A stretch of 64,000 nt of DNA from Siniperca chuatsi (taxonomy: Eukaryota > Chordata > Actinopteri > Centrarchiformes > Sinipercidae): positions 21,641,001 to 21,705,000 of the forward strand of contig NC_058042.1 in NCBI RefSeq assembly GCF_020085105.1. The letters run 5' to 3'. This document shows positions 47,630 through 60,391 of the stretch, one piece after another. Each line of letters opens with the position of its first letter. The first letter of the stretch is position 1. The position numbers and the translations under genes are program-made. The notes under the pieces are model-generated. The model searched no databases and had not been told where the DNA came from. It was given only the letters and a program-made list of their open reading frames with translations.

Positions 47630-48290
47630 CTGTACTTGTGATGCTTTGAGATACATGCTAATGTCTGCATGCTAACATCCTCACTGACAATGCTAACATG
47701 CTGATGTTTAGCAGATACAATGTTTACCATGTTCACCATCCTAGTTTAGCATGCTAACATTTGCTAATTAGCACTAAACACAAAGCACAGCTGAGTGGTG
47801 GGAATGTCATTAGTTTTTCAGGTGTTTGGTCATAAACCAAAGTATTGTATAAAGTGAAATTTTGACCTGATGATGGCGCTGGAGGAAAAGTCAGGGGATT
47901 CACTTCAATTCAATTCAATTGTATTTATATAGCGCCAGTTCATAACAGAAGTTATCTCATTGCACTTTTCCTATAGAGCAGGTCTAGACTGTACTCTTTA
48001 TAATATTAATTACAGAGACCCAACAAATCCCACCATGAGCAAGCATTTGGCGACAGTGGCAAGGAAAAACTTCCTTTAAGAGGCAGAAACCTTGGACAGA
48101 ACCAGACTCAATGGTGGGCAGCTATCCTCCGCTGTCGTGGGATCACCAAAGTCATTAGGATTCATCTTCTGGGAACCATGAATGTCTGCAGGAAATTTCA
48201 TGGAAATCCATCCAATAGTTGTTGGGATATTTAAGTCTGGACCAAAGTCGTGGACCAACAGACTGACCAACAAGGATGAGAAGATTATTA
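47630..48290 (+). repeat. Dispersed repeat family B, long copy split by an insertion
   Basis: Left part: GCATGCTAACATCCTC, TGTTTACCATGTTCACCATC, GCTAATTAGCACTAAACAC, GACCTGATGATGGCGCTGG. Right part: GATCACCAAAGTCATTAGGA, AATCCATCCAATAGTTGTTG. They are separated by the element at about 47905-48138. Confidence 0.7.
47905..48138. mobile_element. Inserted 'TATTTATATAGCGCC' repeat
   Basis: Starts with tandem CAATT units followed by TATTTATATAGCGCCAGTTC, and contains GCAAGGAAAAACTTCCTTTA. It lies between GGGGAT on the left and GGGAT on the right, a possible short target duplication inside the family B repeat. The phrases are common in fish genomes; the class is not clear to me. Confidence 0.65.
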
Positions 48291-48861
48291 ATTAGATGGA
48301 AGTGAAGAATTTGCTAAGGAAAAAAACATTTAAAAATCAAAATATCACTGACACCATCCCACCTCATCATAAGCTTTACTGATAAATAAAGATAAACACA
48401 GATCTAAACCTGGTTCTACATACAGAATACACAACACATGCACCACTTATCATCCATAATGCATCCATTTCTGTACCTCCTGAAATATTAACAGTTAACT
48501 CTGTGCACTGTGTTCTGCTATGTTTCCAATGTTGTCAGTCATCTCTGAAATAGCAAGGGACAGGAGTTGTGTGTTTCTGATGCCGGGTGGCAACGCTGGG
48601 CCTGCATAACAGTACAGTCTTTGCTCCACTAGTATTTCATTTAATTATTCATGACCAAGGGGTGAAACTTCAGTGTGGGCAGGCTTGTCTCAGTTCAAGT
48701 CCATCAGCAAAATAAAACAGTGTCATCAGCTTCATTATGTAAGTAACTGATATTTACTGATAAATGTAAACATGCACTCCAGTTAGAAATATTGAAACTG
48801 AGCTACAAATGTCACAAAGTTCTCTGCTTCATGTATTTTCTTTGTTCAATCCACCCAAATT

Positions 48862-50313
48862 CAGTGGTGAAATGTATGTAAATGTATTTACTCAAGTACT
48901 TAAAGAATAATGTTGGCAATATTCTATACTTTTTTTATACTTTTATTATTGTCAGCCCATCCCATGAAAAGACAGACACCAACAACACGTTAGCTAATCT
49001 CTCAATATTTTCTGACCTGAAGACGCCTATCTTTAAAGTGGCTATAATTGCTATTTTTTAACAATGTATCAAATGACAATGTTACAACAATGTAACAATG
49101 AAAAGGGTCGCTCATAGTGATGAACCTACAGAGAATTATCACCTGAATCTGCAGCTCCCCTCAGCTTTACAGCGCTTTATAACAAGTTTCAGCTCATTGT
49201 TTTGCTGTCTGGCCCGTGACTTCACTCTCATCGCTCTCTTAGCGTTGTTTTCAGCTGCAGCAGGCAGCTGTTTTCAGAGAAAAAGTTCTAAAAACCCACT
49301 GTACACTACCTGATCAGCACCAAACAGCAGACATACACAGTTAGCGACTAGCTGGTGAACATAGTGGAGCATTCAGCTGCTAAAGACTCAGATATTTCCC
49401 ACAGGAGGTGGTGGAGACCAAAAACAGAGCTAAAAGAGAGTCAATGTTGGACAGAAATATGACTCCAAATGAATGATAATGTTGATCTGTAACTGCTAGA
49501 TGTGTAAAAAAGCATCTCTCTGCTAAAAGTTTACAATATCAATTTAAAAGGTCAATGTTGGGTTTACAACTTGTTTCCGTGGCCCACAATTGCAGGTTTG
49601 AAAAAGGCTCAGTAATTCCCTAAAACTGCTGGACACAATTTTTTTTATTAAACTTTACTCAATGACTATTTTCAGCTGTGGATTAATACACATTTGGTTC
49701 TCTAGTGAGTGTTAACGGCAGCAGGACATTGTGTGTGGGATTAACTCAACAACATCGCCCATGTTCAAGGTATTTAAGAACATGTCAGCCAGTTCAACAG
49801 TGTGGCTCATTGATGTGTTTTTTAGTTTTACACAGGAATAAACGTCAGAGAAAGACTTTATCAATTCATTGCTGGCTTTGGTCTTTAATGGAATTTGTTG
49901 ATAGTAAGAATAATATAGAATGTCACTAACCTTATGCTTATGTACAACTTTAGGTTATGCTTTTACTCTTCTACATTTCAGAGGCCAATGTCGTACTTTT
50001 TACCTTACTACATGTAGTTGACAGCTAGTTACTATAGTTACAGTCCAAATTAAGTTTTTACATACAAAACCTATGATGAGCTTAAAAAATCAGATTTTTG
50101 TCATAGGTTAAATAAAGTCATTAAAATTATCTCCTCCTGCTGCAACATTACACAGTAAAAAAATCTAATAATATAATATATAATTATATAACACTGACAG
50201 TGGCCATTTAGCTGCACAATGAGTACTTTTACTTTACATTTTGAATGGTGGACTTTTACTTAAAATAGAGGAGTATTTTCACAATGCAGTATTGCTACTT
50301 TTACTAACTTAAA
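48862..50313. mobile_element. Second hAT-like element, split by about 1 kb of inserted repeats
   Basis: The left end CAGTGGTGAAATGTATGTAA and TTTACTCAAGTACTT match the inverse of the element at 33649-34094. The rest resumes near 49955 (CTACATTTCAGAGG, GTACTTTTTACC, GAGTACTTTTACTTTACA). The intervening 48903-49950 is foreign to it and includes family A. Confidence 0.6.
49090..49620 (+). repeat. Dispersed repeat family A, copy 4
   Basis: AAAGGGTCGCTCATAGTGAT, CTGCAGCTCCCCTCAGC, AAAACCCACTGTACACTACC and ATCAGCACCAAACAGCAG parallel the copy at 22030-22560. It sits inside the split element 48862-50313. Confidence 0.7.
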
Positions 50314-51289
50314 GGTACCCTATAGAGTTTTTGACCACTAGTAGTGCTATGGAGTAATGTTTCTACGAGCGGGTCCCCATTTTGTTTGTATCATGTGTGC
50401 ATGAGGGTGCGGCGTGACAGTCCTGCTGCAGGTTTTACAGTATCCTGCTGATCTACTGTCGGTGATGGAATGCAGGATTTAAAAAAAAATGAAAATTGAT
50501 TTATGAGGAAGTAAATGCATACAACACATTTTTTTAAACTTCAAGGATAAACACAATTCGTTTTGGTGAGAAACACTTAATGTAAACATGTTTGTCTGTA
50601 TACAAGAAAACTCCACAGCTGCACCTTTAAGTAAGGGATGCAAATACGTTTCCCAACACTGCTCAAATTATAGATCAGTGCTAATGAGAACTATTTTATT
50701 TTTTATATCCTGAATATCAATTGTCCAACTGCTAGATGAAGAAACCTAGGAGCATTTTTATTTTCTTTATTTGACAATAGGAAGATACCTGTCTGACCCT
50801 GCCTGTGAGTTTTCTTTGATATGGACTCTCTCTTTTACTCTCTGTCTCTCTGTTGCTACAGGCCACCTTTGCTCATTGTAGGTTTTTGGCCAGAACACAG
50901 ACTCTCATTATTTTTTAGTTCTCTTTGTGTGTGTGTGTTACATAAGACAGCTGTTCATGTGGTGATAATCAAATCATTCCCATGACTGAGTCAAGTGGAA
51001 CTGAGGGCCTCTCAGACTCATCCTCCATGCACATGTCACTGTCTCTCTCTCTCCATACTCTCTTTCTCTGTCTCCATATGTGTTTATTCTCCTTCTGCCT
51101 CTAAACTACTCTCTTCTTCTGCTTTACTGCACTTTTCTTTTAGACCTTATCTCACTCACTAACTCTCTCCACCTGCTCTAAAAACATACACAAATAAAAT
51201 ATTAAAAGAGTCAAATGACTGACCTTTTGACTTAGCTGTTGACATATTAGGTGTTTAAGAATTTAAACCTGCAATAATTATTATAATAA

Positions 51290-51460
51290 TAATGGGCACT
51301 TGGGGGCAGCAAAAAAAGGTGTAAACACAACACTCACATATCATCACATTTTGATGATTCGATCAAGTTGATGGCGAACTTTTTAGCAAACAGTTGCTTA
51401 TTGACACATCCAGTAGTTACGGAACAACATTAACATTCATTTGGAGTCGTAAGAGTGGTA
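51290..51460 (-). repeat. Dispersed repeat family A, fragment 5
   Basis: GGGCACTTGGGGGCAGCA, AACACAACACTCACATATCA and GGCGAACTTTTTAGCAAAC match one end of the family as seen at 27010-27120. Confidence 0.6.
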
Positions 51461-54199
51461 CAGTATTATATTCATGTTACATGCATCCTCTTAGCATTGT
51501 ATTTATAGTGAGATGGAAACTTTCTTTTTATAGTTTATCCTTGCAATCAGTCATGTAACCCTTTAACTAACTCCTGCGTGGCGACATTATTTTTATATTT
51601 TATCATTTAGAATTTGTTGGCATCTAAAATTTAAAAAACTGTATTTTACATTATAGACTGTTATCTGTGATTAGTACACTTTCATTGAAGATTTTAATTT
51701 GGAGCCATGATTTCAAGTTGTGTAAAAATTAAAAACTTGGAAATCATTTTTGGGGATGAGTGGTTCATCTGTGACACATTTGATTTTAATCAAGTGTAAA
51801 ATAATGAATTAGCATTAGTTATCACCATTTATATCAGCACAGTCCCACTGCATTAATTCCATTACTACCACTGTGGCACTCTGCTACAGAAGGTTGAGTT
51901 CAGCTGACTTTGTCGACTCAGTTTCGCAGCTGTGTGTGTTGCTGTCAGCCACTTGCAGAGCCACTCAGTGTGGTTACATAATGATGTTTCTCCTGTGGAC
52001 CCAAAGCCAGCAGAGGGTGAAGAAGGACTTAATGAGGTCTATTGGTGCGCACTGACAACTCCACACTGAACTTCACTGACTCTGTGGCTGGACACCAACA
52101 GAAACCAGTGAATAAAATCCTTATAATGTTTTTCTTGTTTCAAATTATATTTTCCTTGAATGTCTTTGAAATTGTGTCTGATGTTTTGATATATTTAACA
52201 AAATATAAACTATATTTTACTAAATAATAAGAATATTGTCAAATATTCGATGCACCGGACAAAACAAGACAGTTTATGCTTGTAATGTAGTGAAATACAC
52301 TGAATGTTAGCTCTCAAACATGTAATTTCTCCTCATTGTAGGCAACTTTTAAAAATGACTGCATCGTGATGTAGTGTATGCACTACACACAAAATATCGT
52401 ACTTGAAAATAACAGCAAACATCTGTCTGCTGTTGTAACTGATAAATGTGGGATGGTGTAATTATGTACAAAGGCTAAAGTTTTCAATTTCAGATTATCA
52501 GCAGTCACATAAAATCCAGACGAGCCTGAGCCTCACTTGTTAACATACTGCAGATTTAATAAAGCTTAGTTCTTGTCTAAAGCTGAAGTTCACCCCTTAT
52601 GTAGTGCTGCAGGAGATTGTGCGCTCAAAGTTTACAGTGTTACAGTGAGTCACTTGTCTTTAGCCAGCCAATAGCCAGTTTGTTTATTTTTAATGTCTTT
52701 AATTTGATTTAAGAAACCCTGATTCACAGAGTGCCACATAGAGGCCAAAGTGAGTACAAACAGCAGGTTACAGACTACAAGCTGATCAGACACACAATCA
52801 GAGTTAAAGAGGGTATAAACTCAGTTAGCACAGCAGCAGAAGGCTGCAGAAAATAAAAAGTAAAACAAAACAAGAGAGAAACTTCAACACCCCTACACAG
52901 TTGAGGAAGGTAGTCCAGTCTATTTGCACATTTTCCACAAATTCAAAAAAACATCAGTTAATACAGGACTTAAAAACAGACAAATTAATAGAATACAAGA
53001 GCACAAAACAGCAGGCGTAACAAAACGACTAGTGACCTTGTCTACTTACAAACTCAACCGCAAAGAATTATCTCAGATGTTATATTGCCTTTCAAAACAG
53101 TATCAGCATGTATCCGATATCTTTAACATCTTTAATATTTGACATCACACAAAACAAACCCAGAGGAGACCAACTGATTATCCAAGATGACACAGCAAGC
53201 AAAGCTGCTCCAAACCTTTGGATAGTCACACACGCATAAATTAAGAAATAAATACACTTTTTTTGTTAATATCCACTCAAAGTTAGAAAACAAACTGGAT
53301 GCATAGGACAAAAGAGTAAAAACGAGGCAGAAGACACCAAAAAGTCAACCAACAACATAAATAAAAAGCTTTTACACACTATATCCTTGTAAAGTTTTCA
53401 TGGCGGATGTTTATAAAGGGAAACTTTTTGAGGCAACAGAGATGGACAATATTGCTGTAAGTGAGGCGGGGACTGGAGAATGACACTTAAAGATCTGTCT
53501 GGCAGGGTAAAAGAACAAAAAATACAATGTGCAAATACTGTTTATTATTGCTGACAAACTGCCACTCTGTGTTGCCTCAAAATATTGACATCTTCAAAAT
53601 CCTCTACACCGAAAAGGAAGGCAGGAACAGCTGACTCGATGGAGTAAGAGTTCAAGGTGTAGAAGGAAATGTTCATCAATACAGCTTTTCATACCTGTGT
53701 CACCTACATTATTTTGCGCTCAGACTACTTGGCCTTGGCTGATTTTGCACACGAAAGAAAAAAGCTAATACATCTATCCTAAGACCTCCATCAAAACATC
53801 ATCCAAAAGAACTGACAGATTTTAAAAGACTAAAAGATGACTTGTGTTAAGGCCAGAAGTTACGGGTTAACTCCAAAAGTTGCAGCATCAAGAGCCCTAA
53901 GCTGAAGATATTTGCATGTTATTATAACGTAACTAAATGTTAAGTATGTTTACGCCTCTACACTCAAGACGTGCACACACACACGCACACACAACATTGT
54001 TACAGTGACACAGACTCAACCCAGAACAACATATCCTGAGATCTTCTATCTACAGAAGTAAACTGACTCTAGACCAGAGATGCTGACAAAAAAATTCTTG
54101 TCCGAGTGTTCCGACACAGTCCGTGTTGCTGTACGTCATCTGCCATCTACTGTTAATGATGTGCTTAATGTCACGATGAAAAGATGACATGCTACAGAT

Positions 54200-55011
54200 A
54201 AGACAGCCATGAAGCAGAGTCTCTTGAAAGCCATCAGTCACAACCTTCTGAAAAAAAATACACCTTCAACATATACATATCTTGTAAGTTAAGAAAAAAC
54301 ACATGTTACCTCAACTTCAGCTCATTCAATGGCCTTGGTTGACCGGACTTGGCAAAGTGTGTCTCAATCTGAATACTTAAAACTGTTGTAACAGATACGG
54401 AGCTGTGGGAGTCTAGACAGCAGAGTAGATAAGAACCTTCATATTTATATATATTTATATTTTATTGCTTTATTAATATTATTTTATTATTTGCTTCTAA
54501 ACAGTCTTTGTCCTCTGAACGTTATAAATTATTACAGCAGAGGACCCAGATTCAGCTTCATAACACACTGTCTTCACTGCTTAAGAAGCCAGGGTGTGGT
54601 CCTTCCTCCTGACTCCTTCAGTGTACAGTACATATTGTGCAGGTGCAAACAGCTGCACTAGTCATGCTACCTTTTCTATCTGAAATCATGAACCAGAAAA
54701 AAAAGATGAGATCTGACTCCTATTGGTGGGTTCAGATGATGTTACTCAGACCCAAATCCCTACTGGAAGATTCAGATGATGTATTATTAGTGCTGGTTAA
54801 TATTAACATATTAAGGCATGATGAGTGAAACGCAGTTCAGGGTTGTCCTGTTTGATTTGGGTATTTTAATCCACATTAGGCATGTGGGGGGAGTTTGTTT
54901 AGGTGACAAAAAGCTGCTTTTCGTATTTGGTTACTCTGCAGGAGGAAAATATCCTTATCTGGACGTCTCTGTAAAAGACTCCGATATTATTTCAGTTCAT
55001 CCTATTAACAG
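54200..55011 (-). other. itsn2: Probable itsn2 3' UTR
   Basis: Follows the itsn2 stop at 55012-55014. A minus-strand AATAAA near 54466-54471 is a candidate signal; the region has no other conserved feature I can see. Confidence 0.4.
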
Positions 55012-58000
55012 CTATTTGTTGCCATAGAGCTGCAGGTCGAGGCGGACCCACACTTCCCCTGTAGGAACCTCATGCAGCAGAAGACGACGCGTTACTGGTC
55101 CCTTGTTTTCAAATTCTTTCTTTATGGTTGCCACGGGAACCTCTGTCCGACCCAGAAAGTCTAGTAAAAGAGAAGAAATAGAAAGGAACATTTTGATTGG
55201 GTTATAAAAAAGAGCTCAGAATAATAATGGGCAAACACTGGCAAAAAAATATGAAAAATGACCCCATCCTCCGTATGATAGTTGACACAAAGGTGAGAAT
55301 TAGGGACTTTTATGGTGTATTAATGATAAAAATTCACAACACAGAATGAATTAAGATTTTTTTGATTTTTTTTCACAATTTATAATTTAGGTCAAGAACT
55401 AGAACACCATGTTAATTTAAGCAGCCACACAAAATAATTGTAGCCTCTTGCAATGTAGAAATCTGAGCAGGTCATTTTACTTTACAGAGAAATCAGTGGG
55501 AGTTATGGGCGGAGAAGATGTGAAAAGGAGAGAAGAAAAGGGAAGAAATTAGCAGGTAACCGACCATCAGGTGAAAACTGGTCTCTTTCAAAGATGGTGA
55601 TGCAGAGGACGTCCTGGTAAAGGTCTTTGATGTGAAACTGACATGTGAAGTTCCACTTGGGGTTCACAGTGTCGTTGAGCGTTCTGGACGTGAAGATCTG
55701 AGCTCCCATGGTTACTTCACAGTAGGGGTTACTTTTACCTGCAGGACGACATGAAGAAGACAGGTGAGTAGAGGGACAGGTGAGCAGGAAGGAAGAAGGG
55801 AGAAGAGAGCCACAGAAAGGTTTCTGACTGAAAGTGAACTGATGAAAAAAGGGATGACAGAGCACCATAATTAAATGTGTCTTAATCTCGGCTTCATTAG
55901 GTATCCATGTAGCAGTGCATGTACCATGCAGCAGGGATTCTACCACAATATTTTTAAGTTCATGGTGTGTTTCTTAGTCCACTGAACTGCAAGAACATCC
56001 TGTAACATGAGTGTATCCATGCTCACCATTGGGTTTGCCCGGCTTGAGTTCAGTGGCCTCCAAGATGGTGACAAGGAGTCTGCCGATTCCACTAGCCTTC
56101 ACAGATCGTGCTGCAAACAGACAGACGGGTTAATCCAGAGATCACCTCATTGGTTGCCATCAGTGCGGCCGTGTGAGTGCAGAGACAAACCTTGATAGGC
56201 CTTTTCCCTTTTCTTCTTTTCTGTCTCAATGAATTCTTCAGAAGCAGCCTTGATCTTTTGAACCCACGCTGTCCTGAAAACACAAACACACACCCACAGT
56301 AATCGTAAAAGCCCACCAAACACACCAAATCTGTCTGTGTGTATGTGTGTGTATGCGTGTGTGCATGCAGCTACCGTTCATTGATGTTGTCAGTCCTCAG
56401 TATATAAACTCTATCGATGTGCGAGATGTGGAAGATGGGCTCGTCGCTGGAAGGATCCGGCAGCTTCACCAGAACTTCATTTAGAAGCACAGGCTACAGA
56501 AAATAAAAGGTTATACATTTTGAAACACGGCATTAAAAGTGACAAATGACAATGAAAATGCACATTTTATACATATTTTAAAAATAAAACACGAAGTGTC
56601 ATGCTGCCTCAAAAGAAGACATTAAAACTTGTGTGTGTGCATGCGTGTGTGTGTGTCTTACCGGCTTGTACATCTTGAGCTGTGCATTGTTCTTGTTGCT
56701 GAACAGTTTATCAGGCCCAGACGAGGTGAACTGTTTAGCCGCATGAGTCAGAAGCAGAAAGTCGTTGAAGAGGAAAGCCCACAGTTCCTTGTTGCTCTTT
56801 ACCTTGTACATCTGAAAAGAAACATACATACATATATACATATATACATATATCACTTCACGTATCATGTATCATATTATTTATAATCACTTCAATGATA
56901 ATTAAACAGTATTTACACGGATAACAAAAACATATGTACTTGCTATTTTCACTTCTGTAAATTATTTCAGCTGCTCAGTAATGATGGTGGTACTACAGTT
57001 GACTGTTCAGCACAAGACATTTAATCCTCAAGCCAAAAAGCAAATGTCTACGTTTATACAACCATATTATTCATGGTGATGTATCATCACCGCCTGAGAT
57101 CCTTCTGTTGGGTTTCTGCTCAGATGAACCAGCTCACTGATCTCTGCTGTGAAGGTTTCACTCTGAGGTCTGAGGCTTGTAACATGTAACCACGACATCC
57201 CGGGAACTGACCCGGTAGTGTTTCACATTTCCTCTCCCTGTACTCCCCGGCCTGTCTGCTCTCTTTAACATTTTAGATTTTAAAATATTCATTCAGTGAG
57301 GTGAAAAAAATTGTAATTTTTCTAGAATATTAAGACCCACCAGTTCATTCTCTCTGGTCTCCACAGTTTCAGACTCATTGCAGTTTTACTCACCTTGCCA
57401 CTGTGGAGCAGTTTCCTGGGGCCCAAACAGTTGGTAAGAGAGTTAAAGACCATGTTCTGTTGAAAGAGGGTCACTTTAGAAAGATCTTTAGAAAGATATT
57501 AAATTGTTATTTATATGAGTAATACTCATGAGCTAATACTAATTGAATCTATAAATAATTAACTTGATTCATACTAAATTGAGAGTTAATTAGTAAGCTT
57601 AATACCTCTGCAGCGCCATCACACTGTACGTGGTTCTGAATCCATTCCAGTCTGTCAGAGTTCTCCTTTTCTCTCACGCCCTCGTTTACCTGTATAACAC
57701 AATTATTGAGTAGAGAAACATTATTCAAGTCGAAAGACGAGATCAGATGAGAGAATCAGTGAAGAAACAAACCTGTTGACAAAGTTCTTCTGCCCTCTCC
57801 AGAGCCTCTTTCAGAGGACCTCGGTCAGTGTGGCCCTCTGCGGTGCACTCCAGGATCTAAACACACACAAGTATAATACACAGACAAGTTAATTACATCC
57901 ACAAAGGCAAAACATTCTTTTATTCCTAATTACACACAGTAAGGTCAGTATTTGAACCACTAATGAGGAGTTCAAACACGGACAGGTTCATGAACATGAT

Positions 58001-59681
58001 GGCCTACGTTTTTGATGTGCAGCGGGTAGCGTGTGATCCTCTGCATGGGTTTCAGCAGGAAGCTGGACAGCGGCATGCCTTTACACCTGTAGTCTGTGGC
58101 AATTTTCTGATGGGAATAAAAGACAATGTTGTTTCCACCTCCATGTGTGTGACTGTAGAGTATGTGGTTTCTAAAATACTACATGAGAATGATTTTAGGC
58201 CAATTTAAACAGAGGTGGTGACCACAGCACAGTATTTCTCATTCAAAATGAAAAGGAAACAAACAACTGATGGAGTACATGAAATAAAACTGGAACAAGA
58301 AAAGCAGATATTAAAAATAATAAATGATTTTGCACAGTGTAGCCAAAACCCTGGTTTACATACATCTAAATGCGGCTTGTAGTAATTTATCACAAACTCC
58401 TTAAAATAAGATAATTTACATATTTTTTTCTATCTTTACAAAGACCTACGGACACTGTAGGGACATCATATTTTTTCACATAAAAAAAATAAATAAATCA
58501 CACCAAGACACACCCACTCCGCCTCTTCCTGTCCTGCTTCTGTCACTCTGTTTGTTTATTACCTATCTTTACTTCCTTTCCTTGCTCACTCCTTCCTCAC
58601 TCTCCTACCTTGAGGAAATTCTTGAAGTCTGGCTCGCTGTCGATGCGAGTCTGGAGCAGTGCGGCCCCATTGATCTGGCAGGAGCAGAAGCGGATGTAGG
58701 GCTGCAAATGGGACAGCTCCGTAGCCAGGATATCTCCAATCTGCTGCACCGGCATGTTCTCCCCGCCAATCTTCTTACGAACACGTAGTGCCCTGCACAC
58801 ACATAAATGCGCATGTGTAAACACAAGAAGCTCTGTATTTTTGTACAGGCCGAATCTACATATACACAACATTAAAATAGCTGCACTTATATAACATTTT
58901 ATCACTCTATCAGTCTGACTATCCCTTCTAGATCAAATTCACTCTGTCCATGTGATATTTACTTGAGGAATTTAGTGTTGCAGGCCAGTAGTTCTTTCCA
59001 GTTGACAAAGATCATGACCATCTCTGCATCTTTCACACGGCCCGACTCTGACATAGGCTTATGGAAAACCTACACATACACACACACACAAAAAAAAAAA
59101 AACGGATTTACACACACTGTCAGGTTTGTGATCAGGAATCATGCAGACTCCCTGACACATCCCAATCCCAATCACATCTCATAAAATAAAATGTAATTGT
59201 ACTTGGTCGATTTACTGTATACTGTTTATGTTTATACATGAGTTATTCAGCAGGACACGTGTCCATTACCTCCAGCACTGTCTGCAAGTCTTCCACGTAT
59301 CTTTCCTCAGTCTCTATCAGCTCATGGATGTAACCCTGTCTCTTCTTCTCCTGGGGGCTCATTGAGTCCAGGCTGTTCAAGTCTGCACACCCTGCAGAAG
59401 AGGAGGAACACACAAGAGGAGGTTTGTATTTTGTGCCACAAAATTCAACCAGTGCGGCTGCATCAACAAAACCAAGCCATTACTTAAAACCACAGCAACA
59501 CTTTAGCACTGACTTTACTGCCGCCTGCTGGACATTTGGACAAACAAAAAAAAACATGGTGCTGCTGTTGACCCTTTCTCAAGTCTATGTACTGAAGCTT
59601 TCAGAAAGGAGATGACAAAGGAGAAGAAGAGGGATGGAAATGGAAACATGAAAGACTATAGTCTAGATCAGCATGAGCATG

Positions 59682-59720
<39 letters not shown>

Positions 59721-60354
59721 ACCTGATACAGGGTGCCCATTAGCCCATTCTGAGGGTCCCATACTAGTTGACTGGTGCTCCCTCATTGACCCTTCTCTTC
59801 CTTCACCCTCATCGTCTGTCTCATCCCAAAGGTTTAGAAAGTGAAAACTGCTCTGAAAAGTCATCGCTATGACTCTGATTCTGTCTCTCTCAGTATTTTA
59901 TTTAGTTGTTTGTCTTCTGTTGCGTTTGCTCAAAGTCTGACTTGTACTCTGTCGCTCCTGTCTTGTTTGTCTCTTTCTCCTTCTGTTCCGTTATCTTGTC
60001 GTTGCTGGTATCAGACTAAAAACTTCTCCTAAACCAAATCTGTTTGTATCAAAACATAAAGGGGGATTCTTTCTTTCTTTCTCACCCTTTGACGCATGTT
60101 CAGAGTGGAAAAGGCTTAGTTTTGCCACTGAATAAGCCTGAAAAATTGGGAATTTTTTTTAGAGAATGTCCAGATCAGATACCTTATATTATCACAGTTG
60201 AGGCAAAAAAGAGGGAGGATTTGGAGGAAGACACATGGATGTTTGACTCTGCATCGAGCTGAGCGCAAGTTATTAAAACAGTTGAAAAGGTTGTTCACAT
60301 ACTGTATATCTGTCCATCTTAATCATGTATATAGTGTCGACAATATAATCATTG

Positions 60355-60391
<37 letters not shown>

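Larger units (their letters stand above)
39420..55011. other. Long stretch without a recognised gene between eva1a and itsn2
   Basis: About 15.6 kb. It holds microsatellites, pyrimidine-rich DNA, a fold-back repeat, and nested dispersed repeats that are listed separately. It should also contain the eva1a promoter and any upstream non-coding exon, and at the right end the itsn2 3' UTR. I found no exon with a conserved protein product. Confidence 0.5.

Noticed and set aside
54637-55027. Short plus-strand frames just beyond the itsn2 stop
   Set aside because: No conserved motif or splice support; they overlap the probable itsn2 3' UTR.
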